From NCBI GenBank assembly GCA_963702495.1, contig CAVPDA010000014.1, positions 310,001 to 374,000 of the forward strand: 64,000 bases of DNA. Direction: 5' to 3'. Under the pieces are notes generated by a model. It was not told where the DNA came from. It did no database searches and worked only from the letters and a program-made list of their open reading frames with translations. Within the stretch, counting starts at the first letter, position 1, and every line of letters begins with the position of its first letter. Made by a program: the position numbers and the translations under genes. Of this stretch, positions 1 through 8,788 are shown piece after piece. This DNA is from CAVPDA01 sp963702495 (lineage in GTDB: Bacteria; Pseudomonadota; Gammaproteobacteria; Burkholderiales; Rhodocyclaceae).

Positions 1-453
1 TTCCCGCGCCCCGGGCACGTGATCGAGCAGCCACTCCAGCTTGGTGGCGGAAAAGTAGGGGTCGAGCACGAGGCCCGTGCGCGCCCGGATCAGCGGCTCG
101 TGCCCGTCGCGCCGGAGTTGGGCGCAGCGATCGGCGGTGCGCCGGTCCTGCCACACGATGGCGTTCGTCAGCGGCCGTCCGCTGGCGCGCTCCCACAACA
201 GCATCGTCTCGCGCTGGTTGGTGATGCCGATCCCGTCGAGGTCCGCGGCGTGCAGCCCGGCACGGGCGAGGGCCGCCCGCGCGACTTCGATCTGGTCCTG
301 CCAGATGCCTGCCGCATCGTGTTCCACCCAGCCCGGCTGCGGATAGATCTGGGCGAGTTCCTTCTGCGCCATCGCACACATGCGGCCGTCGGCGTCGAAC
401 ACCATGGCGCGGGAACTGGTGGTGCCCTGGTCGAGGGCGAGGACATGACTCAT
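1..453 (-). CDS. glpK: Glycerol kinase, N-terminal part (gene runs off the window)
   Basis: The first 151 codons of glycerol kinase, which phosphorylates glycerol to glycerol 3-phosphate with ATP in the cytoplasm. The protein starts MSHVLALDQGTTSSRAMVFD, the phosphate-1 loop typical of FGGY sugar kinases, and continues with GITNQRETMLLW and the IVWQDRRT segment, both characteristic of GlpK. The start is the ATG at 453. The gene is truncated only by the window edge. It is divergent from alaS with a 143-bp shared upstream region. The identification is firm. Confidence 0.93.
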   Translation of the reverse strand, partial: MSHVLALDQGTTSSRAMVFDADGRMCAMAQKELAQIYPQPGWVEHDAAGIWQDQIEVARAALARAGLHAADLDGIGITNQRETMLLWERASGRPLTNAIVWQDRRTADRCAQLRRDGHEPLIRARTGLVLDPYFSATKLEWLLDHVPGARE

Positions 454-543
454 GTTCTGTCTCGTGGTGAGGGGCGCGCAGCGGCCTGCGCCGTGCAAAG
501 CGGCGCCCCCCCGGATGATACAATACGAAGCGTTGTCATTCGC

Positions 544-561
544 CCGGATCCCCTGATCCGG
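544..561 (+). promoter_or_regulatory. Short inverted repeat in the alaS leader
   Basis: A 7-bp perfect inverted repeat (CCGGATC / GATCCGG, 4-nt loop) lies between a possible -10 (TACAAT at 519-524) and the alaS start at 597. There is no T run, so it is not an intrinsic terminator. It could shape the leader mRNA or be a protein site. No role can be assigned. Confidence 0.25.
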
Positions 562-596
562 TGCGGCTTTCCGCCGATGCCTACAGGTTCGTCTTC

Positions 597-3212
597 ATGA
601 AAAGTGCCGACATCCGCCGCCAGTTCCTCGAATATTTCCAGTCCAAGGGCCACAGCATCCTTCCCTCCAGTTCGCTGGTCCCGGGCAACGACCCGACGCT
701 GCTGTTCACCAACTCGGGCATGGTGCAATTCAAGGATGTGTTCCTCGGCAAGGACAAGCGTCCCTACTCGCGCGCCACGACGTCGCAGCGCTGCGTGCGC
801 GCCGGCGGCAAGCACAACGATCTGGAAAACGTCGGCTATACCGCGCGTCACCATACCTTCTTCGAGATGCTGGGCAATTTCAGCTTCGGCGACTACTTCA
901 AGCGCGACGCCATCCGCTTCGGCTGGGAACTGCTGACCGAAGTCTATGGCATTCCCGCCGAGAAGCTGTGGACCACGGTGTACAAGGACGACGACGAGGC
1001 CTATGACCTGTGGACCCGGGAGATCGGCGTGCCGGCGCAGCGCTGCGTGCGCATCGGCGACAAGCCGGGCGGTCAGCCGTACCAATCGGACAACTTCTGG
1101 CAGATGGCCGATACCGGCCCCTGCGGCCCCTGCAGCGAGATCTTCTACGATCACGGCCCCGAGGTTTGGGGCGGACCGCCCGGCTCGCCCGAGGCCGACG
1201 GCGACCGCTACATCGAGGTCTGGAACCTGGTGTTCATGCAGTTCAACCGCGACGAGGCCGGCGTGCTGCATCCGCTGCCCAAACCCAGCGTTGACACCGG
1301 CATGGGGCTGGAGCGCATCGCCGCCGTGCTGCAGAACGTGCATTCGAACTACGAGATCGACCTGTTCCAGGACCTGATCCGCGCCGCCGCGCGCGAGACG
1401 CATACCGACGATCTCGCCAACAGTTCGCTCAAGGTCATCGCCGACCACATTCGCGCCTGCTCCTTCCTCATCGTCGATGGCGTCATTCCCGGTTCCGACG
1501 GTCGCGGCTATGTCCTGCGCCGCATCGTCCGCCGCGCTATCCGCCACGGCTACAAGCTCGGCCAGAAGCAGCCCTTCTTCCACAAGCTGGTGCATGACTT
1601 GAGCATGGCAATGGGCGAGGCTTATCCCGAACTTCCGCAGGCGCAGGAGCGCGTCGCCGCGGTGCTGCGCCAGGAGGAGGAGCGCTTCGCAGAGACCATC
1701 GAGAACGGCATGCAGATCCTGGAAACCGCCCTCGCATCCGGTGATACGACGCTCGACGGCGAGACCGCCTTCCGCCTCTACGACACCTATGGCTTCCCGC
1801 TGGACCTGACCGCCGACATCTGCCGCGAGCGCAGCATACAGGTGGACCACGCTGGCTTCGAGGCGGCCATGGAGCGCCAGCGCGAACAGGCGCGTGCCGC
1901 CTCCCAATTCAGGATGAAGGGCACGCTCGAGTACGAGGGCCGGACCACCGAGTTTCAGGGCTATGACACGCTGGAGACCGAATCCGTAGTGCTCACTCTC
2001 TACCACGAAGGTTCGCCGGTGACGGAACTCGGTGCCGGCCAGTCGGGCGTGGTGGTGCTGGACAAGACGCCGTTCTATGCCGAGTCGGGCGGCCAAGTGG
2101 GGGACCGCGGCGAGTTGCGAAGCTCCGGCGCGCGGTTCAATGTCACCGACACGCAGAAGATTCAGGCCGATGTCTTCGGCCACCAGGGCGAGATCGCGCG
2201 CGGCACCCTGAAGGTCGGCGATACCGTCACGGCGCTGGTGGATCGTGCCGCGCGCGCGCGGGCCGCATGGAACCACTCCGCCACCCATCTCATGCATTCC
2301 GCCCTGCGCGAGGTGCTCGGCCGGCACGTGCAGCAGAAAGGCTCGCTGGTGGACGCCAATCGCACGCGCTTCGACTTCTCCCATCCGCAGCCGATGACAG
2401 CGGCTCAGATCACCCGCGTGGAGGCGCTGGTGAACCGCGAGATCCAGCGCAACCTCGAAGTCACGGCGCGCATCATGAACTATGACGAAGCGATTGGCAG
2501 CGGCGCCATGGCGCTGTTCGGCGAGAAGTACGGGGACGAGGTGCGGGTCGTCGGCATGGGCGAGTATTCCACGGAACTGTGCGGCGGCACCCACGTCCGG
2601 CGTACCGGCGACATCGGCTTATTCAAGATCGTGGCCGAGTCCGGCATCGCCGCCGGCATCCGCCGCGTCGAGGCGGTGACGGGCGAAGGCGCGCTCGCCC
2701 ACGTCCAGGCGAGCGAGGCGCAACTGGCCGATGTCGCGGCGCAGGTGAAGGCGCAGCCGCAGGAAGCGGCGGCCCGCGTGCAACAAATTCTGGACAACGT
2801 GCGCGCCCTGGAAAAGGAGTTGGCGCGGCTCAAGTCGAAGCTGGCAGCGACCCAGGGCGAGGATCTGGCGGACCAGGCGACGGAAGTGAAAGGCACCAAG
2901 GTGCTGGCCTCGGCGCTGGAAGGGGCGGACGCCAAGGCGCTGCGCGAGACCCTGGACAAGCTCAAGGACAAGCTCAAGTCCGCTGTCATCGTGCTCGGCT
3001 CGGCCGTCGACGGCAAGGTCTCCCTCATTGCCGGTGTCACGCCCGATCTGACGGGGAAGGTGAAGGCGGGGGAACTGGTGAATTTTGTCGCCCAGCAGGT
3101 GGGCGGCAAGGGCGGCGGACGCGCCGACATGGCGCAGGCCGGCGGCACCCGGCCGGAACATCTCGCGCAGGCCTTGACTTCGGTTCGGGGCTGGGCCGAG
3201 CAGCGCCTGTAG
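597..3212 (+). CDS. alaS: Alanyl-tRNA synthetase
   Basis: Charges tRNA-Ala with alanine in the cytoplasm, and its editing and DHHA1 domains remove mischarged serine or glycine. The 871-aa length matches the usual ~875. The class II catalytic core occupies the N-terminal third (motif 2 region around RHHTFFEMLGNFSFGDYF). The editing-site zinc ligands are all present: H560 and H564 in NHSATHLMH, and C662 and H666 in CGGTH. The C-terminal Gly-rich segment GGKGGGRADMAQAGG is typical. The ATG at 597 was chosen because MKSADIRRQFLEYF is the conserved N-terminus. A possible -10 TACAAT is at 519-524. Confidence 0.98.
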   Translation: MKSADIRRQFLEYFQSKGHSILPSSSLVPGNDPTLLFTNSGMVQFKDVFLGKDKRPYSRATTSQRCVRAGGKHNDLENVGYTARHHTFFEMLGNFSFGDYFKRDAIRFGWELLTEVYGIPAEKLWTTVYKDDDEAYDLWTREIGVPAQRCVRIGDKPGGQPYQSDNFWQMADTGPCGPCSEIFYDHGPEVWGGPPGSPEADGDRYIEVWNLVFMQFNRDEAGVLHPLPKPSVDTGMGLERIAAVLQNVHSNYEIDLFQDLIRAAARETHTDDLANSSLKVIADHIRACSFLIVDGVIPGSDGRGYVLRRIVRRAIRHGYKLGQKQPFFHKLVHDLSMAMGEAYPELPQAQERVAAVLRQEEERFAETIENGMQILETALASGDTTLDGETAFRLYDTYGFPLDLTADICRERSIQVDHAGFEAAMERQREQARAASQFRMKGTLEYEGRTTEFQGYDTLETESVVLTLYHEGSPVTELGAGQSGVVVLDKTPFYAESGGQVGDRGELRSSGARFNVTDTQKIQADVFGHQGEIARGTLKVGDTVTALVDRAARARAAWNHSATHLMHSALREVLGRHVQQKGSLVDANRTRFDFSHPQPMTAAQITRVEALVNREIQRNLEVTARIMNYDEAIGSGAMALFGEKYGDEVRVVGMGEYSTELCGGTHVRRTGDIGLFKIVAESGIAAGIRRVEAVTGEGALAHVQASEAQLADVAAQVKAQPQEAAARVQQILDNVRALEKELARLKSKLAATQGEDLADQATEVKGTKVLASALEGADAKALRETLDKLKDKLKSAVIVLGSAVDGKVSLIAGVTPDLTGKVKAGELVNFVAQQVGGKGGGRADMAQAGGTRPEHLAQALTSVRGWAEQRL

Positions 3213-3229
3213 CGCGGTTCCCCAGGCCG

Positions 3230-3259
3230 AAAAAAAACGCCGCAGTGGAGGCTGCGGCG
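3230..3259 (-). terminator. Rho-independent terminator (minus strand)
   Basis: Read on the minus strand, an 8-bp GC-rich stem (CGCCGCAG / CTGCGGCG, 6-nt loop) is followed directly by a run of eight T. It lies 18 bp past the stop of alaS on the other strand, so it ends minus-strand transcripts arriving from the algC side. It may also serve a small gene at 3268-3372. Confidence 0.75.
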
Positions 3260-3267
3260 TGATCTCT

Positions 3268-3372
3268 TTATTGCGTGCTTGTTATTCTTGGTAGGGGAGC
3301 CAGCTTGCTTTCTGTTACTAGATTGACCTCCTCGGTACGCGCTGCTTTTTTCTTTCGTGCTGGCGGAATCAT
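3268..3372 (-). CDS. Possible 34-aa basic small protein, unknown
   Basis: A short reading frame begins MIPPARKKKAARTEEV and stops 8 bp before the strong minus-strand terminator, which is what makes it worth listing. It has a basic N-terminal cluster and no membrane segment. There is no convincing Shine-Dalgarno sequence upstream of the ATG. It lies 138 bp downstream of algC. Alternatively the stretch is only the untranslated tail of the algC transcript or a small RNA. I do not recognise a family. Confidence 0.3.
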   Translation of the reverse strand: MIPPARKKKAARTEEVNLVTESKLAPLPRITSTQ

Positions 3373-3510
3373 ATGTCGGCACCCACCCCGGGTACCGTGA
3401 GATGCATCACGGAGGCACGCAATCTCTGGCAGGCCCTTCCGGCCGAAGAACCTTTGCGCGCGTCTGCGCTCCCCGCCCGCTGCGGCGGCGCGGGGAGAGC
3501 CAACTGCGCG

Positions 3511-4887
3511 TCAGAAGGGCAGCTCGATTCCGGGCCGGGCGCTGCGGATGGCGCGGCGGAAATCCGCCTTGATACGTTCCAGCGCTGCCTCGTCGTCGGC
3601 CTCGAAGCGCAGCACCACCACCGGCGTCGTGTTCGACGGTCGCGCCAGCCCGAAGCCGTCGGCATATTCGACGCGCACCCCGTCGATGGTGATGATCTCG
3701 CGGGCGCCCTGGAAGCCGGCGCCGCGTTTCAGTTCGTCCACCAGCACGAAGGGTTCTCCTTCCTTCATCTTGAGGTTGATCTCGGGCGTGGCGGCGGAGT
3801 CGGGCAGCGCTTTGAGCACGGCATTCGAGTCCGCGCTGCGCGACAGGATCTCCAGCAGCCGACAGCCGGCGTAGAGGCCGTCGTCGAAGCCGTACCAGCG
3901 CTCCTTGAAGAAGACGTGCCCGCTCATCTCGCCGGCTAGCGGCGCACCGGTTTCCCGAAGCTTGGCCTTGATGTGCGAATGCCCGGTCAGCCACATCAGC
4001 GGCTCGCCGCCGCGGGCACGGATCCAGCCGGCGAGGTTGCGCGTGCATTTCACGTCATACACGATCTGCGCGCCCGGGTTGCGCTGGAGCACGTCATCGG
4101 CGAACAGCATCAGCTGGCGGTCGGGGTAGATGATATGGCCGTCCTTGGTTACGACGCCGAGGCGGTCGCCGTCGCCGTCGAAGGCCAGGCCGAGTTCGGC
4201 GTCGGTCTCGCCCAGCCGCCGGATCACGTCCTGCAGGTTCTCCGGCTTTGACGGATCCGGGTGATGGTTGGGGAAGTTGCCGTCCACTTCGCAGAACAGT
4301 TCGTCCACCTCGCAGCCCAAGGCGCGGAACAGTCTCGGCGCCACGTCGCCGGCCACGCCGTTGCCGCAATCCATGACGATCTTCATCCTGCGCGCGAGCT
4401 TGACGTCGCCGGCGATGCGCTCGATGTAGGCCTGGCGGATGTCGGCACGGGATACCGTGCCGCTGCCGCTCGCCAGGTCGCCGCGCTCGAGGCGCCGGCG
4501 CAGATCCTGGATCTTCGCCCCGGCCAGGGTCTCGCCGTCCAGCACCATCTTTAGGCCGTTGTAGTCGGGCGGGTTGTGGCTGCCGGTGACGCTGATGGCG
4601 CTGCCGGTGCCGAGCTGGAAGGCGGCGAAATAGCTGAGCGGCGTCGGCACCATGCCGATATCCACCACATTCACACCCGCGGCGCAGATGCCCTGCGCCA
4701 GCGCCTGCGCCAGCTCCGGGCCGGACAGCCGGCCGTCGCGGCCGATGGCGATGGCGGTCTGGTTGCGCGCCCTCGCTTCGGAGCCGATGGCGCGGCCGAT
4801 GGCGCGGACCGATTCCGCCGTCAGGGTCTTGCCGACGATGCCGCGAATGTCATAGGCCTTGAAGATCTCCGCTGCAGGTAGGTTCAT
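3511..4887 (-). CDS. algC: Phosphomannomutase/phosphoglucomutase (AlgC/ManB family)
   Basis: Interconverts the 1- and 6-phosphates of mannose or glucose through a phosphoserine enzyme, feeding LPS and exopolysaccharide sugar nucleotides. All four family loops are visible in the 458-aa protein: catalytic serine loop SVTGSHNPPDYNG (S103), the metal loop DGDGDRLGVV (about 240), the sugar-selecting GEMSGHVFF, and the phosphate-binding RPSNTTP near the C-terminus. Length matches AlgC of pseudomonads. It converges on alaS. The nearby waaF fits a cell-envelope role. I cannot tell phosphomannose from phosphoglucose preference from sequence alone. Confidence 0.94.
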   Translation of the reverse strand: MNLPAAEIFKAYDIRGIVGKTLTAESVRAIGRAIGSEARARNQTAIAIGRDGRLSGPELAQALAQGICAAGVNVVDIGMVPTPLSYFAAFQLGTGSAISVTGSHNPPDYNGLKMVLDGETLAGAKIQDLRRRLERGDLASGSGTVSRADIRQAYIERIAGDVKLARRMKIVMDCGNGVAGDVAPRLFRALGCEVDELFCEVDGNFPNHHPDPSKPENLQDVIRRLGETDAELGLAFDGDGDRLGVVTKDGHIIYPDRQLMLFADDVLQRNPGAQIVYDVKCTRNLAGWIRARGGEPLMWLTGHSHIKAKLRETGAPLAGEMSGHVFFKERWYGFDDGLYAGCRLLEILSRSADSNAVLKALPDSAATPEINLKMKEGEPFVLVDELKRGAGFQGAREIITIDGVRVEYADGFGLARPSNTTPVVVLRFEADDEAALERIKADFRRAIRSARPGIELPF

Positions 4888-4956
4888 GGTTCGTCTCGGG
4901 GCTCGATGTCGAAGGCCGAATTATCTCATCGCTCGCGGCCGCCGCGAGCCGCGCGC

Positions 4957-5928
4957 TCACACGCCGAAGAAGCTGAGAACGCGCTCGGGCAGCCAGTGCA
5001 GGCGGCCCGGCGGCGGCCCGCTGACGAAGCCCACATGGCCGCCCTGGGCCGGGTATTCCAGCGTCACGTACTTGGAGACCTGGGTTTCGCTCGGCAATGC
5101 GGCGGCGGGCAGGAACGGGTCATTGCGCGCATTGACGATCAGGGTCGGAACGCGGATGCGCCGCAGCCAGGGTTTGCTGCTGGCGCGCACCCAGTAGTCG
5201 GAGGCACTGCGAAAGCCGTGCAGCGGCGCCGTCACTGCGTCGTCGAAGTCGTACAGCGTGCGCGCTGCCAGCACCCGTTCCCGGTCCAGCAGGCCGGGGT
5301 GGCGGACGAGTTTGGCCAGCGCGTTGCGCTTCAGGGTCTGCAGAAAATTCTGCGCATAGACCAGGCGGTTGAAGCCGCGGCCGAGGGACTCGCCGGCGGC
5401 GGTGAGATCGAGGGGCGCGCAGACGGCGGCGGCTGCGTCCACCACCGCCACCGCGTCCGCGCCCGATTTCCCCAGCCATTTCAGCAGTGCATTGCCGCCC
5501 AGCGAAACGCCGGCGGCGAAGCGTGGGCGCTGCGGGTGGAGGGCCTGCAGGCGGCGCAGGATCCAGTCGATTTCGAGGTAATCGCCGGAATGATAGGCGC
5601 GCGGCATGCGGTTGAGCTCGCCCGAGCAGCCGCGGAAGTGGGGCACCACGCCGCACAGGCCGTGCGCCGCGACCGCCTGCATCACCTCGCGCGCGTAGTG
5701 GCTGTGCGAGCTGCCCTCGAGACCGTGGAACAGGACTACCAGGGGTGCGCCGGGCGGGCCGTCGATCCAGTCGAGGTCGATGAAGTCGCCGTCCGGCGTG
5801 TCCCAGCGCTCGCGGCGATAGGCCGGCGCCGCGCTCTTGATGAGCAGCGGATAGATGGTCTGGGCATGTGCGCCGGGCAGCCAGGTCGGCGCGCGGTAGG
5901 GCGCGGATCGCAGCCGCGGCGGCTTCAA
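4957..5928 (-). CDS. Alpha/beta hydrolase of the YheT type
   Basis: A 323-aa cytoplasmic alpha/beta-hydrolase fold protein. It has the N-terminal family signature WLPGAHAQTIYPLL, an oxyanion strand VVLFHGLEGSSHSHYARE, the nucleophile elbow AGVSLGGNALLKWLG, and a late HVGFV histidine (catalytic triad Ser-Asp-His). YheT/UPF0017 proteins are conserved but their substrate is uncertain; esterase activity is likely. The start is a TTG at 5928 sharing TTGA with the stop codon of the upstream NTF2-like gene, so the two are translationally coupled. Confidence 0.87.
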   Translation of the reverse strand: MKPPRLRSAPYRAPTWLPGAHAQTIYPLLIKSAAPAYRRERWDTPDGDFIDLDWIDGPPGAPLVVLFHGLEGSSHSHYAREVMQAVAAHGLCGVVPHFRGCSGELNRMPRAYHSGDYLEIDWILRRLQALHPQRPRFAAGVSLGGNALLKWLGKSGADAVAVVDAAAAVCAPLDLTAAGESLGRGFNRLVYAQNFLQTLKRNALAKLVRHPGLLDRERVLAARTLYDFDDAVTAPLHGFRSASDYWVRASSKPWLRRIRVPTLIVNARNDPFLPAAALPSETQVSKYVTLEYPAQGGHVGFVSGPPPGRLHWLPERVLSFFGV

Positions 5929-6353
5929 TGCAGGATCTTCGGCATGTCGGGCATCACCTCGGGCGGCGCCGGGGAGGCGTGATGCACCAGCATGCGCCAG
6001 CCCAGCGGCCCGCGCAGATAGACATTGGTCGCCACCACCGGCGGGCGCGGATTGTCCTCGCCGGCCAGGGTGATGTTCTCATGCACGCTGTGCACCGACA
6101 GCAGCATGCCCTGCAGCGCCACGGTGTTCGAAATCTGCACCTTCATCCGGGTGCCGCCGCCGAAGATCCGGCGCCAGCTTTCCTGCACCAGGGCGTAGCC
6201 CGACAGGCGCGGCCCGGTCGGATGCACGCAGACGATCTCCTCGTCTTCGGCCCAGACCGACATCATGGCATCGAGGTCGGTCCGCTCCAGCGCTTCGTAG
6301 AAGGCGGCCTCGGCGTCCTGGGGCGTTGCGTAGAATGGCTTCTTGCGTTCCAT
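5925..6353 (-). CDS. NTF2-like (SnoaL/DUF4440-type) protein
   Basis: A 142-aa cone-shaped fold protein of the nuclear transport factor 2-like superfamily: an N-terminal helix pair (AEAAFYEALERTDLDAMMSVW) followed by curved beta strands including VCVHPTGPRLSGYALVQ and a final GWRMLVHHASP. Small proteins of this kind bind or isomerise small molecules, but no catalytic residue set is clear here. It is the middle gene of a minus-strand run waaF - NTF2-like - yheT with gaps of 3 bp and an overlap, so probably one operon. Confidence 0.75.
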   Translation of the reverse strand: MERKKPFYATPQDAEAAFYEALERTDLDAMMSVWAEDEEIVCVHPTGPRLSGYALVQESWRRIFGGGTRMKVQISNTVALQGMLLSVHSVHENITLAGEDNPRPPVVATNVYLRGPLGWRMLVHHASPAPPEVMPDMPKILH

Positions 6354-6356
6354 TTG

Positions 6357-7394
6357 TCATGAACCCGAGGGTTGCGCGGCGGCTGCCCGCGCGAGCCGCG
6401 CATCGATGCGCGCCAGCACCTGCTCCGGTTTGAGTTCCAGCATACAGCGGAAGTGTCCCAGCGGGCACTCGCGCTTGAAGCAGGGGCTGCATTCGATCTC
6501 GAGCCACAGCACGTCCGCCGCCGGCGACAGGGGCGGCGTGAAGCGCGGGCTGGACGAGCCGAACAACGCCAGCAGCGGCCGATCCAGCGCCGCCGCCACG
6601 TGCATCAGGCCGGAGTCGTTGGTGACCACGAAGCGGGCCGCTGCCAGCAGGTCGATGGCCTGGTCGAGGCCGGTGGCGCCGCACAGATTGCGGCAGGCGC
6701 CGGGGGCGAGGGTGGCGATCTCGGCGCCGACCGCCTTGTCCTTGCCCGATCCAATGAGCCATACGGCATGGCCACGGGCGGACAGGGTGCGCGCCAGTTC
6801 GGCGAAATAGGCGCTCGGCCAGCGCTTGGCGGGGCCGTATTCGGCGCCGGGGCAGAAGGCCACCGGCGCTGGGTCGTCCGCCAGCCCCAGGGCCGCCAGG
6901 GTCGCCTTGTGCCGGGCGTCGTCCGTGGCGAGGCGCGGTTGCGGCGGCGCTTCGCCCAGACGCGAGCCGGCCGGGTCGGCCAGCGCCGCATAGCGCTGCA
7001 CGATCTTCGGCAGCGCCGCCTTGTCGAGGGTGTGGCGGTTGTTCAGCAGGCCATAGCGCGCCTCGCCCGTGTAGCCGGTGCGCTTGGGGATGCGGGCGAA
7101 GAACGGCACCAGCGCCGACTTCCAGGAATTGGGCAGGACGATGGCTTCGTCGTAGGCTGTTGCGCGCAATTCCTTCCCCAGCCGCAGCCTTGCCGCCAGA
7201 GCGAATTCGCCGTGGGCGAACGGATTGTCGATGACGCGCCGCACTTCCGGCATGCGCTGCAGCACCGGCGCCACCCAGACTGGCGCCATCACGTCCAGCG
7301 CCAGGCCGGGGTGATTCCGGTGCAGGCACACGAACAGGGGTTGGGCGGCGACCGTATCGCCGATCCAGGACGGCGCGACGACGAGGATTTTCAT
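6357..7394 (-). CDS. waaF: ADP-heptose:LPS heptosyltransferase II
   Basis: Glycosyltransferase family 9 enzyme that adds the second L-glycero-D-manno-heptose to the lipopolysaccharide inner core on the cytoplasmic face of the inner membrane. The start MKILVVAPSWIGDTVAAQPL is diagnostic. The ADP-heptose-binding C-terminal domain contains FCPGAEYGPAKRWP and VTNDSGLMHVAAAL, and a cysteine-rich segment CSPCFKRECPLGHFRC as in other WaaF proteins. I chose the ATG at 7394; a GTG three codons upstream (7403) is possible. Confidence 0.94.
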   Translation of the reverse strand: MKILVVAPSWIGDTVAAQPLFVCLHRNHPGLALDVMAPVWVAPVLQRMPEVRRVIDNPFAHGEFALAARLRLGKELRATAYDEAIVLPNSWKSALVPFFARIPKRTGYTGEARYGLLNNRHTLDKAALPKIVQRYAALADPAGSRLGEAPPQPRLATDDARHKATLAALGLADDPAPVAFCPGAEYGPAKRWPSAYFAELARTLSARGHAVWLIGSGKDKAVGAEIATLAPGACRNLCGATGLDQAIDLLAAARFVVTNDSGLMHVAAALDRPLLALFGSSSPRFTPPLSPAADVLWLEIECSPCFKRECPLGHFRCMLELKPEQVLARIDARLARAAAAQPSGS

Positions 7395-7472
7395 CGGGTG
7401 CACGCTGGCGCGTGGGACGGGCGGGGTCGCCCCTCTCCGCTTGCAGCCGGCGCCTTGGCCTTCACCGCCCGG

Positions 7473-7679
7473 TCAGTGGTGACCCTTGGGCCGCTCGCCC
7501 TTGAACAGGTAGTGTGTGCCGCAATACGGACAGGACGCTTCGCCGCTCTTCAGCACGTCGAGGAATACCCGGGGGTGGCGCGCCCAGAGGGGCGAACCGG
7601 GCAGCGGGCAGTGCAGCGGCAGGTCCTTGGCCGCGACTTCGACAACGCGGGACTGGTCTTTCCGATTGGCTTCGCTCAT
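7473..7679 (-). CDS. Small zinc-finger protein (zf-CHCC domain)
   Basis: A 68-aa protein with the spaced ligands C-P-L-P-G ... HPRVFLD ... CPYCGTHY of the zf-CHCC domain, first described in the mitochondrial complex I subunit NDUFS6 and common as a free-standing small protein in betaproteobacteria. It probably binds one zinc ion; its partner is unknown. It sits 18 bp downstream of ilvE on the same strand and is likely co-transcribed with it. Confidence 0.85.
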   Translation of the reverse strand: MSEANRKDQSRVVEVAAKDLPLHCPLPGSPLWARHPRVFLDVLKSGEASCPYCGTHYLFKGERPKGHH

Positions 7680-7697
7680 GACTCGGGCCTCGCCTGA

Positions 7698-8618
7698 TCA
7701 AACGTACGCCAGCCACTCTTCGTGGGCCGGCAGCCTGCCGTTCACCAGGTCGAAGAACAGGGATTGGATGCGGGTGGTGACCGGGCCGCGCCGGCCTTCG
7801 CCGATGACCCGGTTGTCGAGTTCGCGGATCGGCGTCACTTCCGCCGCCGTGCCGGTAAAGAACGCTTCGTCGGCGATATAGACGTCGTCGCGGGTGAGCC
7901 GCTTGGAAATGACCTGGTAGCCGAGTTCCCGCGCCAGGGCGATGACGGTGGAGCGGGTGATGCCGGTGAGGGCCGAGGCGATTTCCGGCTCGTAGATGGC
8001 GCCGTCGCGCACGATGAACAGGTTCTCGCCGGCGCCTTCGGCGACGAAACCCTCGGTGTCCAGCAGCAGCGCCTCGTCGTAGCCGTCGTGGGTGGCTTCC
8101 AGGTTGGCGAGGATGGAGTTGGCATAGGTGGTCGCCACCTTGGCGCGCGCCATGGTGACATTCACGTGATGGCGCGCGAACGATGCCGTCTTGACGCGGA
8201 TGCCCTTTTCCAGCCCTTCCGCGCCGAGATAGGCGCCCCACGGCCAGGCCGCGATCGCTACATGCACCCGGGCGCCGATGGGCGACACGCCCATCTTCTC
8301 CGAACCGTAGAAGGCGATCGGCCGCACGTAGCACGAGTCCAGCTTGTTGGCGCGCACCACTTCCTTCTGCGCTTCCATGAGCGTCGCCCGGTCGTAGGGG
8401 ATCTGCATCATGTAGATATGGGCCGAGTTGTAGAGGCGGTCGGTGTGCTCCTTGAGACGGAAGATGGCGGTGCCCTTGTCCGTCTTGTACGCGCGCAGGC
8501 CTTCGAAGACGGAGAGGCCGTAGTGCAGCGAATGGGTGAGCACGTGGGTGTTGGCTTCGCGCCAGGGTACGAGCTTGCCGTCGTACCAGATGAATCCGTC
8601 GCGGTCCGCCATCGACAT
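7698..8618 (-). CDS. ilvE: Branched-chain amino-acid aminotransferase
   Basis: Pyridoxal-phosphate enzyme of fold type IV that interconverts leucine, isoleucine and valine with their 2-oxo acids using glutamate. The 306-aa length and landmarks match class IV BCATs: HYGLSVFEGLRAYKT near residue 30-45, the PLP-binding lysine at about K160 (MARAKVATTYANS), GFVAEGAGENLFIV, and FFTGTAAEVTPIREL. The ATG is at 8618. The leftward run ilvE - zinc finger may form an operon. The promoter region is shared with the divergent nudJ. Confidence 0.96.
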   Translation of the reverse strand: MSMADRDGFIWYDGKLVPWREANTHVLTHSLHYGLSVFEGLRAYKTDKGTAIFRLKEHTDRLYNSAHIYMMQIPYDRATLMEAQKEVVRANKLDSCYVRPIAFYGSEKMGVSPIGARVHVAIAAWPWGAYLGAEGLEKGIRVKTASFARHHVNVTMARAKVATTYANSILANLEATHDGYDEALLLDTEGFVAEGAGENLFIVRDGAIYEPEIASALTGITRSTVIALARELGYQVISKRLTRDDVYIADEAFFTGTAAEVTPIRELDNRVIGEGRRGPVTTRIQSLFFDLVNGRLPAHEEWLAYV

Positions 8619-8788
8619 GGTGTTTCTCCGGGAGATTCCAGTAGGAAAGCGCGGATTCTAGCGCAATTCCGCGAAGCGGCCGAAGCGGCGCCGCCGGCGC
8701 GGTAAAATGGCGCTTGTGCCGGTCCCGGAGCGCACGGCTTGTCCGCTTCGGTGCCCGGCGCGAACGGCGGCTCCCCTGACCCTGTGCT

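Noticed and set aside
450..2594. Long minus-strand frame (714 codons) opposite alaS
   Set aside because: It is the antisense shadow of a conserved gene in high-GC DNA and its translation shows no family signature.
3372..3510. Possible 6S RNA or other structured RNA downstream of algC
   Set aside because: I could not find the long central-bubble hairpin pattern; nothing beyond the terminator is supported.
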